Below, piece after piece: positions 58,279 through 64,000 of a DNA stretch of 64,000 nucleotides. Below the pieces are notes generated by a model. That model was not told the DNA's origin. It did no database searches and was given only the letters and a program-made list of their open reading frames with translations. The stretch is from assembly GCA_018268915.1 (NCBI GenBank), contig JAFDVQ010000011.1:1-64000 (forward strand), given 5' to 3'. This DNA is from Acidobacteriota bacterium. Its GTDB lineage: Bacteria; Acidobacteriota; Terriglobia; Terriglobales; Acidobacteriaceae. How positions within the stretch are numbered: position 1 is the first letter of the stretch; the number at the start of each line of letters is the position of its first letter. The translations under genes and the position numbers were made by a program.

Positions 58279-58923
58279 CTACTTCGGCCGTATCAGCTCA
58301 ATCCGATCGCGCGTCCTCACCCACGTATTTCCCGCCATGCGGCCCACTGCATCCAGCCCCGACGGGTCGATTCGGAAGTCTTTAAATAAAGTCTCGCGCA
58401 CGTGGAACCGGACGATCTCGCCAAGTACAATCACACCGCTCGCAGGCCTGTCTCCTGTATAGATCACCTGCATCAACTTACACTCCATGTGTGCCGGAGA
58501 CTCGGCAACTCTGAGCGGCTTTACCACTTCGCTCGCTACTGGAGTCAGCCCGGAAAGCGTGAACTCATCCACCTCTGGCCCGACCTCGGCCGCAGTCGCG
58601 TTTGCCTGAGCGGAAATCTTCTCCGGCACTACGTTGATTACAAATTCGCGTGTGGCTTCCACATTGCGCAGGGTGTCCTTTCGTCCGACTGGCTCGGTGC
58701 CGCCAGCCCGCAGAACAGGGCAAAAGAGCACAGTCGGCGGAGCCGAGCCCACTCCTGCAAAAAAGCTGAAGGGCGCCAAATTGGCATTGCCCTCTGCATC
58801 CACAGTAGACACAAGCGCGATGGGTCGAGGCACGATGATGCCGGTCATCAGCTTGTAGATTTCGTGCTGCTGGCGCTGGGTGGGGTCGATCGAGAGCATG
58901 CCTGAAACCTGTGAGTGTTCCAT
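58279..58923 (-). CDS. Flavin-reductase-like FMN-binding split-barrel protein
   Basis: A 214-residue protein. LMTGIIVPRPIALVSTVDAE GNANLAPFSFFAGVGSAPPT VLFCPVL is the FMN-binding split barrel of the DIM6/NTAB flavin-reductase family. KDTLRNVEATREFVINVVPE and ESPAHMECKLMQVIYTGDRP ASGVIVLGEIVRFHV are typical. Members reduce FMN for a partner oxygenase or act directly; no oxygenase is nearby. ATG 58923 (MEHSQ) is used; an ATG at 58899 is possible and the upstream Cys-rich extension is unlikely. It is divergent from PhoU with about 150 bp between starts. Confidence 0.88.
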   Translation of the reverse strand: MEHSQVSGMLSIDPTQRQQHEIYKLMTGIIVPRPIALVSTVDAEGNANLAPFSFFAGVGSAPPTVLFCPVLRAGGTEPVGRKDTLRNVEATREFVINVVPEKISAQANATAAEVGPEVDEFTLSGLTPVASEVVKPLRVAESPAHMECKLMQVIYTGDRPASGVIVLGEIVRFHVRETLFKDFRIDPSGLDAVGRMAGNTWVRTRDRIELIRPK

Positions 58924-59075
58924 ATTGGATAGCCTAAGGCACGGTCGGAACGGGTTTCGGGCCCGGGTGGTCGGAATCCGTGGGGTGCAAACCATGCCGA
59001 ATGAGATGCCTTCCGCGAAATTCGTCGTCCCGTAACACAGGTTGGTGCACAATCAAAGGAAGGGAAGGGACCGTT

Positions 59076-59747
59076 TTGCCTCGTATTCACTTTCAGCAGC
59101 AGCTCGCCGAACTGAAGGACCAGCTCCTGGCCATGGCCGCCCTGGCCCAGCAGGGTGTCGAGTCCGCTGTTGACGCCTATATCCAGCGCGACCAGACGCT
59201 CTGTCTCTATGTGAAGCAGAATGAGACTGCCATCAATACTGCGCAGCGCGAACTCGATGAGATGGCCTACGAACTCCTCGCCAAAGAGCAGCCTATGGCG
59301 ATCGACCTGCGCTTCATCCTGGCCGTCATCAAAATCAATGGCGACCTCGAGCGCATTGGCGACCAGTCCCTCGGAATCGCTCGCCGAACCCGCGACATCA
59401 TGAAGACAGAGGAAGTCGAGTTGCCGGTTGATTATGCGGCAATGCGGGAATGCGCAGGCCGCATGATCCGAACTGCAATTCTTTCTCTCCTGGAAGGCGA
59501 CGCCCGCATTGCCGACTCAGTTCGCGAGATGGATGACGAGATCGATCGGATGAACCGTACCGCGCAAGCTGATCTACTCAAGCTGATCCAAGACAAGCCG
59601 CAATATACGCAGCAGGCCATGAACGGCATGATGGTTTCCCGCAGCCTCGAGCGCATCGCCGACCACGCGGCGAATATCGCCACCGACGTCATCTTCTGGG
59701 TCCGGGGCGCAGACGTCCGGCACCAGCTGAGCCTCTCAATGGACTGA
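59076..59747 (+). CDS. phoU: PhoU, phosphate-signalling protein
   Basis: A 223-residue all-helical protein that links the Pst phosphate transporter to the PhoR kinase. The start is a TTG at 59076 after GGAAGGGAAGGGA; it gives PRIHFQQQLAELKDQLLAMA, the canonical PhoU N-terminus. Two three-helix repeats are visible, each with an E-x-x-x-D metal motif: NGDLERIGDQSLGIARRTRD near 91-110 and VSRSLERIADHAANIATDVI near 188-207. No pst or phoR gene is in the window, so it is detached from the usual operon. A gene for a small protein and a PilT-like ATPase follow. Confidence 0.92.
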   Translation: MPRIHFQQQLAELKDQLLAMAALAQQGVESAVDAYIQRDQTLCLYVKQNETAINTAQRELDEMAYELLAKEQPMAIDLRFILAVIKINGDLERIGDQSLGIARRTRDIMKTEEVELPVDYAAMRECAGRMIRTAILSLLEGDARIADSVREMDDEIDRMNRTAQADLLKLIQDKPQYTQQAMNGMMVSRSLERIADHAANIATDVIFWVRGADVRHQLSLSMD

Positions 59748-59969
59748 AAGTCGGGCGCGGCAATACAGGCAATATCTGGAATGAGTAATAGAATCAGGCA
59801 CTTGAATCGCCAAGCGGATCAAAGCTATCCCTCTGGAGGGAATAGATCCACCCGAGGGTAGGGGATTGTCCTGGAAACGTTACCACGAAGTTGTATGGTC
59901 CGAGACTTGGTTTGCTGGCATGATGAATTTGCTTACCCCCTAACTTAGCTACTCAAGGACAGTCCCTGT

Positions 59970-60134
59970 ATGGGTTACCACTATCGTCCGCTTCTCGAAG
60001 TCTTCAGAGACGCTCTCAGAACATTGCAGAACGAACCCGGACCCATGATTCCAGCCAAGGTTGAGTTGATGGAGTACTTACGCAATCGCATTGCCGAACA
60101 TGAAGGCTTAAACCGCGCAACCGCGATCAGCTAA
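59970..60134 (+). CDS. Small hypothetical protein (54 residues)
   Basis: A 54-residue frame, MGYHYRPLLEVFRDALRTLQ and NEPGPMIPAKVELMEYLRNR IAEHEGLNRATAIS. It is amphipathic and mostly helical. AAGGA lies ten bases before the ATG. The 220 bp upstream, after PhoU, contain a stem-loop (CCCTC-TG-GAGGG) at about 59830-59841 but no gene. Convergent with the PilT-like gene whose stop is 13 bp away. I know no family; support is modest. Confidence 0.4.
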   Translation: MGYHYRPLLEVFRDALRTLQNEPGPMIPAKVELMEYLRNRIAEHEGLNRATAIS

Positions 60135-60147
60135 ACCAAACAACACC

Positions 60148-61224
60148 TCACACTCCCATATGCCGCCGGAGATCTTCCGGGTGGTTACAGTTGGCGAGAG
60201 CCGTTTCTGCAGTAATCCTTCCAAGTCGAACCAGATCCGCCAGAGACTGCTCAATCGTCAACATCCCTTCAGAGCGGCCAGTCTCAATCACAGCGCGTAG
60301 TTGATGGTCATCGCCTCTCCGGATCAGATTTCGGATTCCACTCGTGGCGATCAGAATCTCGACCGCTGGGTATCGATCCACGCCATTGGCGGCGGGCAGC
60401 AGCCGCTGATGAATCACTGCGAGGAGAGCCAGCGAAAGCTGACGCCGCACCTGGGCCTGAAAATTAGACGGGAATATGTCGAGAATGCGCCCGATGCTCT
60501 GCGCCGCATCGTTGGTGTGCATTGACGTCAGGACGAGATGGCCGGTTTCAGCAGCGGTCATAGCGGCGGCCATGGTCTCGCCGTCGCGTACTTCGCCGAT
60601 GAGGATCACGTCGGGGTCTTGGTGAAGCACAGAACGGACCGCTTCTGCGAAGCTGTTCGTGTCCATTCCGAGTTCGATCTGCTCGACAAGAGACTGGCGG
60701 TTGGGGTGTTCGAACTCAACCGGGTCTTCAATAGTGATGATGTGATCTTGGCGGCTGGAGTTGATTTGATTCACTAATGCGGCCATCGTCGATGATTTGC
60801 CGCACCCGGTTGCACCTGTAAGAAGGATGAGCCCTTGACGCCGCTCTGCGAGAGTTGCGATCTGTTCGGGAAGATTGAGTGACTTGAAGGTTGGGACCTC
60901 TGCAGGAAGGAGCCGAATGGCCGCAGCCAGAGTCCCACGCTGATAGTGAAGGTTGGCGCGAATCCGCCCAACACCTTCGTTCACCAAACAAAGATCGAGG
61001 CACTTGAAAGCCTTAAGTTGCTGCGTCTGCGGCGGTGATAACAGAGGCAGCATAATGTTCTGAATGTCGACGCCCGTCAGCACTGGACCTTGATCAGCAC
61101 GGAGCGCGCCAAGTACGCGAAACGTAGCGGGAGCACCCGCGACCAGGATGATGTCTGACGCATTAGACTCCATGGCCACGGAGAGGAGTGCATCGAGAGA
61201 GTGCTGGAAGGAGAGTTCAGTCAT
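60148..61224 (-). CDS. PilT/PilU-like type IV pilus retraction ATPase
   Basis: A 358-residue hexameric ATPase of the secretion-ATPase family. LDALLSVAMESNASDIILVA GAPATFRVLG is the N-terminal PAS-like domain. The Walker A is near GLILLTGATGCGKSSTMAAL V, then TIEDPVEFEHPNRQSLVEQI ELGMDTNSFAEAVRSVLHQD PDVILIGEVRDGETMAAAMT AAETGHLVLTSMHTNDAAQS IGRILDIFP supplies the Asp box, Walker B and His box. PilT depolymerises pili for twitching. The protein is a lone paralogue here, with no other pilus gene in the window. Confidence 0.93.
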   Translation of the reverse strand: MTELSFQHSLDALLSVAMESNASDIILVAGAPATFRVLGALRADQGPVLTGVDIQNIMLPLLSPPQTQQLKAFKCLDLCLVNEGVGRIRANLHYQRGTLAAAIRLLPAEVPTFKSLNLPEQIATLAERRQGLILLTGATGCGKSSTMAALVNQINSSRQDHIITIEDPVEFEHPNRQSLVEQIELGMDTNSFAEAVRSVLHQDPDVILIGEVRDGETMAAAMTAAETGHLVLTSMHTNDAAQSIGRILDIFPSNFQAQVRRQLSLALLAVIHQRLLPAANGVDRYPAVEILIATSGIRNLIRRGDDHQLRAVIETGRSEGMLTIEQSLADLVRLGRITAETALANCNHPEDLRRHMGV

Positions 61225-61424
61225 GGGGGAGATCTAGCGCTTGGAGGAATCTTAATACGAGTACCTGACGTCCAACTCACCCTTCCCGTTCTGAGACACC
61301 CGGCCTCGGGTTATAGAGGACCCAAGGTACAGTGCATCCCAGGTCAGGCGTTCGCTCGTTCGCAATCAATAAGGACGAACCGCAGGTCGGGCGTACTCAT
61401 GAGTCAACCGAGCTTGCAGTCGGG
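61225..61424. other. 200-bp intergenic stretch
   Basis: Between the PilT-like and ligase genes. No gene or clear hairpin is supported. Confidence 0.5.
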
Positions 61425-62468
61425 CTACATAGAACGAGTGCGCGCCAGCTCGACGATCTTGTCGATCATGTCCGTATAGGAATAGCCGGCTTTCTTTGAC
61501 GCCATCGCGAATTCAGCCTGGCTGGAGAGCCAGGGATTCGGATTCGCCTCGATCACGTAGACCTGCCCTTTTTTGTTTAGCCGCATGTCGATGCGGCCGT
61601 AGTCGCGCAGCTTGAGAGCCCGGTACGCGGCAAGTGCAGTGTCCTGCAGCTTCTTCGTGATCTCCTCGTCGAGGTCTTCGACAGGGGCGGATTTCGTGAC
61701 CTTATAGGCTTCGGTCTCGTGATCGAACTTCACATCCTGCCCGGCGATTCGCGGGGTGCCCTTTGGGAGTTTGGAGAGATCGAGTTCAATAAGCGGAAGA
61801 ACCTCGGGGTTGTCATTTCCAAGAATCGACGCGTAGATCTCGCGACCCTCGATGTACTCCTCGATGAGCGCGGGGCTGTCGAACTCCTCATGGATATAGT
61901 GAATGCGCTCCATCAGCTCTTTTACGCTCTCGACGACAGATCCATTGTCGATTCCGATCGAACCGTCTTCGGAAACAGGCTTCACGATAAGAGGGAATTC
62001 GATGTCGTGAGAGTGATCGGTGCGGCCCTTATACGAAGTGGCGAAGTCGGGGGTTTTGATCTTGTGGAAGTCAAAAATCTTCTTCGCGATGGACTTGTCC
62101 TGAGCGAGGAAGAGGGCCTGTGGGCCACCGCCGGTGTAAGGAATGTGAATCAGTTCGAGATACGCGGCGATATTTTTGTCCATCTTGTCGTCGCCGGCAT
62201 AGGACTCCGTGAGATTGACGATGAGGTCGGCGCCGCACCTGGCGAGCGCAACGAGCGATTGGTTTTTGCCGTCGAGGACGTAGTAGGAGGGCTCGTGGCC
62301 AAGCTTGGTGAGCGCTTCGAAGATTTCTTCCCGATCGTGCATCGGGTCTTTTTTCTTCTTCAAGCGCTTGCCGTTTTTGCCGCGCGGCGCTTTGACCGGC
62401 TCTGGCTCCGGCTCAGGCGGGCCTTCTTCCCATACATCGTGCAGGATCGTGACTTTCAGGTTTGCCAT
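61425..62468 (-). CDS. ATP-grasp ligase of the D-Ala-D-Ala-ligase-like type
   Basis: A 347-residue enzyme. VTILHDVWEEGPPEPEPEPV with a charged Pro/Lys/Glu insert opens the protein, unlike cell-wall Ddl. GADLIVNLTESYAGDDKMDK NIAAYLELIHIPYTGGGPQA LFLAQDKSIAKKIFDFHKIK TPDF and FPLIVKPVSEDGSIGIDNGS VVESVKEL are Ddl/ATP-grasp motifs. GRIDMRLNKKGQVYVIEANP NPWLSSQAEFA carries the Mg-binding Asp and the E-x-N-P-N-P motif. GAGG lies four bases before the ATG. Its stop-to-start gap to the zinc-peptidase gene is 39 bp, so they form an operon. The substrate is probably a peptide or amino acid (inference). Confidence 0.9.
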   Translation of the reverse strand: MANLKVTILHDVWEEGPPEPEPEPVKAPRGKNGKRLKKKKDPMHDREEIFEALTKLGHEPSYYVLDGKNQSLVALARCGADLIVNLTESYAGDDKMDKNIAAYLELIHIPYTGGGPQALFLAQDKSIAKKIFDFHKIKTPDFATSYKGRTDHSHDIEFPLIVKPVSEDGSIGIDNGSVVESVKELMERIHYIHEEFDSPALIEEYIEGREIYASILGNDNPEVLPLIELDLSKLPKGTPRIAGQDVKFDHETEAYKVTKSAPVEDLDEEITKKLQDTALAAYRALKLRDYGRIDMRLNKKGQVYVIEANPNPWLSSQAEFAMASKKAGYSYTDMIDKIVELARTRSM

Positions 62469-62507
62469 GTTGCCTCAACATCTTTCTCGTTCATCGTTAG
62501 CCGTCAA

Positions 62508-63521
62508 TCAAGGCTGGATGAATTTGCCTCGAGTGATGTAGTTCATCGCGAGCGCAGTTGCGTACGCCGTGATTTCGGTCAAGTATTCTCTCTCACATTT
62601 TATGTCGGCGCGCAGGTTGAGTTCACTCACTTTTGTTTCGATGGTTTCAACCAGTTTTTTCACAAGCGGGCGCTGCACACCTGTCCAGTAGTTCACTTTG
62701 TCGATCAGAGTCTTGCGATTTTCGCGAAGCAGATCGACCGCGGGACGAACATTCTTTCTGCGGCGCCGCGAAACATTGAAGATGTCGCGCAGATCTGTGT
62801 CGAGCGGAAGGTCGCCGGGACTGAGTTGCTGATCGAGTGCACGCTCGTAGAATTCCCCGACGGTGACGGACATTTCATCGACAGTGATGTCAGTGTCACC
62901 GTGCGCGACGATTGGATCAGTATCCCTCAGCTTGCGGCCGATGCGGTCCATGTAAAGCAGCTTCTTCATCGCGCCCCAGCCCTTGTAGCGCTGACGCCAG
63001 TTCGAACGCGGAGTGAGCCACACGGCGAAGGTTTCGGCGAAGTCTTCGTCAGGATGTTTTTGTGCGTACCAGCCTTCCATGTGGCGCACAAATTGGCGCG
63101 AGAAGGGAACCGGTTTGTAGTTGTCGCGGTAGGGACGGCGAAATGGTCCGAAGCAGCTACGCCATTCTTCGGACTTGAAAAGCGCGTAGGCGTAGTTGAA
63201 TGCGTGGCCTGCTTCGTGGCGGAGATACATCATGATCTGGCGCGCGTCTTCGATGTCGTTCATGGCCGATTCAAGACGCTGGAGTTTGGGGTCCGCGAGG
63301 TAGAACGGGATGCCGATTACGGGCTCCATATTAGGGCAGCCCCACTCGTCGGTGAGGTAGCACTTGGGGCGGAACTTCTTCAGGCCCTTGGTCTCAAGCT
63401 CCTGATAGAGCTGCTGGACGAAGCGCTCAAGCGGGGATCCCTCCAGCTTTAAGCCCAGCTGTTGGATGGGCTTAGAGAGGATTTCTTGAACCTCTACGGG
63501 TGCTTTTTCGAAGTTAGCCAC
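62508..63521 (-). CDS. Putative zinc-binding metallopeptidase, operon partner of an ATP-grasp ligase
   Basis: A 337-residue protein with a GTG start at 63521. KFRPKCYLTDEWGCPNMEPV IGIPFYLADPKLQRLE and then QIMMYLRHEAGHAFNYAYAL carry the HExxH zinc motif (HEAGH). KPVPFSRQFVRHMEGWYAQK HPDEDFAETFAVWLTPRSNW supplies the downstream acidic zinc ligand (EDFAETFA). This is the pattern of a putative zinc-binding metallopeptidase family. It lacks a signal peptide and is probably cytosolic. Being cotranscribed with an ATP-grasp ligase suggests the two make and trim, or ligate and hydrolyse, the same peptide-like compound (inference). Confidence 0.85.
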   Translation of the reverse strand: MANFEKAPVEVQEILSKPIQQLGLKLEGSPLERFVQQLYQELETKGLKKFRPKCYLTDEWGCPNMEPVIGIPFYLADPKLQRLESAMNDIEDARQIMMYLRHEAGHAFNYAYALFKSEEWRSCFGPFRRPYRDNYKPVPFSRQFVRHMEGWYAQKHPDEDFAETFAVWLTPRSNWRQRYKGWGAMKKLLYMDRIGRKLRDTDPIVAHGDTDITVDEMSVTVGEFYERALDQQLSPGDLPLDTDLRDIFNVSRRRRKNVRPAVDLLRENRKTLIDKVNYWTGVQRPLVKKLVETIETKVSELNLRADIKCEREYLTEITAYATALAMNYITRGKFIQP

Positions 63522-63642
63522 AGATGGTGAAGGGTAGCACAGCGACCTTAGCTGCCAGCTACAAGCTACCAGCAGTTAGCAAGACCGGTAGTAACGGAGG
63601 AGGCAGGCTCGTGTCGCAGGCTCTGCCAAGTGCAGAGGGGGG

Positions 63643-64000
63643 TCAGCCGAGGCGAGCCATGGAGAGGTCGAAGGAACTGGACTTTGGAGCGTCGGCCGGA
63701 GCCTCGGTGGGAAGGAACACAGTGCAGACGGTGCCGGGGCTTCGATGGGTAGAGCCTTCGCGGCTCTGGAAACGGATGCTCCCGCCGTGCTTCTCGACGA
63801 TCCCGCGGCAAATCCAGAGACCGAGCCCGGTTCCAGTGATCCCCTTGGTCGAGTAGAAAGGCTCGAAGAGACGGTTCTGGGTCTCAGGATTCATGCCGAT
63901 TCCGGTGTCGGCAATCGTGAGCCTGACGCCTTCCTGTCCAGATTCAGGATCGATGGCATGACGAGTGCGAATGATAAGACGTCCCCCGCGAGGCATGGCG
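63643..64000 (-). CDS. Sensor histidine kinase, C-terminal catalytic part (partial)
   Basis: The 3' end of a minus-strand gene that continues beyond the window. About 118 codons are visible: RGGRLIIRTRHAIDPESGQE GVRLTIADTGIGMNPETQNR LFEPFYSTKGITGTGLGLWI CRGIVEKHGGSIRFQS is the HATPase_c domain with the G1 (DTGIG), F (FEPFYSTK) and G2 (GTGLGL) boxes. The phospho-accepting His and any sensor domains lie beyond 64000. The protein ends in a short Ser/Asp-rich tail. No response-regulator partner is visible. Confidence 0.9.
   Translation of the reverse strand, partial: AMPRGGRLIIRTRHAIDPESGQEGVRLTIADTGIGMNPETQNRLFEPFYSTKGITGTGLGLWICRGIVEKHGGSIRFQSREGSTHRSPGTVCTVFLPTEAPADAPKSSSFDLSMARLG

Noticed and set aside
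59925..59945. Possible sigma-54 promoter (TGGCAT...TTTGCT)
   Set aside because: The GG-to-GC distance is two bases too long for a -24/-12 promoter.
61719..63452. Plus-strand open frame of 577 codons antisense to the ligase and peptidase
   Set aside because: Both minus-strand genes carry clear catalytic motifs; the long opposite frame is a GC-bias shadow without a recognisable domain.
1..64000. CRISPR array, tRNA, rRNA or prophage
   Set aside because: I saw no evenly spaced direct repeats with unique spacers, no cloverleaf with a GTTCGAATC-type arm outside coding regions, no rRNA blocks, and no phage structural or integrase genes.

Overview
The window looks like a chromosomal segment of an Acidobacteriota bacterium, probably order Terriglobales (Acidobacteriaceae-like, e.g. 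the Terriglobus/Granulicella/Edaphobacter group). This is inferred from a 1258-residue Oar-like TonB-dependent receptor with an N-terminal carboxypeptidase-regulatory-like domain, further lipoproteins with that fold, many Tat-exported enzymes, GC-rich codon use, and intergenic repeats typical of the group. No 16S gene or other decisive marker is present.

Layout. 0-1.5 kb: an ~81-bp tandem repeat and ftsW. 1.5-4.5 kb: a small accessory patch with a HigBA-like toxin-antitoxin pair, a two-gene unknown cassette and three decayed DinB-family fragments. 4.6-12.5 kb: two secreted proteins, a diacylglycerol-kinase-like lipid kinase, an exported esterase, a MogA/MoaB protein, a LacI regulator and the msrPQ periplasmic methionine-sulfoxide reductase. 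12.5-22 kb: a lipoprotein, rnhB, an AraC regulator divergent from a methyltransferase-DinB fusion, rplS and the large TonB-dependent receptor. 22-32 kb: a Tat-type cupin, a lipase-maturation-factor-like membrane protein, an FAD oxidoreductase, an ArsR-led five-gene cluster, AlkB, a SnoaL-like protein, a phosphoribosyltransferase and a GCS2-type carboxylate-amine ligase.

32-41.7 kb: the rest of the cell-division/murein cluster, murC, ftsQ, ftsA, ftsZ and a penicillin-binding transpeptidase, with a GH30 enzyme and a cyanophycinase-like peptidase lying between murC and ftsQ. ftsW is about 30 kb from murC and no murG is present, so the usual order ftsW-murG-murC-ftsQ-ftsA-ftsZ is broken. 42-46 kb: a DedA-rhodanese fusion and an AI-2E-family membrane protein with a long C-terminal extension. 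46-48 kb: minus-strand mini-genes, three of which encode related 53-57-residue proteins; a CRP-type palindrome lies upstream. 48-55 kb: a DUF6321-like protein, an aldo/keto reductase, two unknown membrane proteins, a secreted protein made almost entirely of twelve copies of a 13-residue repeat, a divergent ATP-grasp-like gene, PilZ, a response regulator lacking its phospho-acceptor Asp, and MarR. 55-64 kb: YceI, an MFS transporter, a PEBP lipoprotein, a flavin-reductase-like protein, PhoU, a PilT-like ATPase, a zinc-peptidase plus ATP-grasp-ligase pair, and the C-terminal end of a sensor kinase that runs off the window.

The most novel-looking items are the secreted 13-residue repeat protein at 51.3-51.9 kb and the family of tiny paralogous proteins at 46.4-47.5 kb. 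All assignments are by reading motifs; no database search was run.
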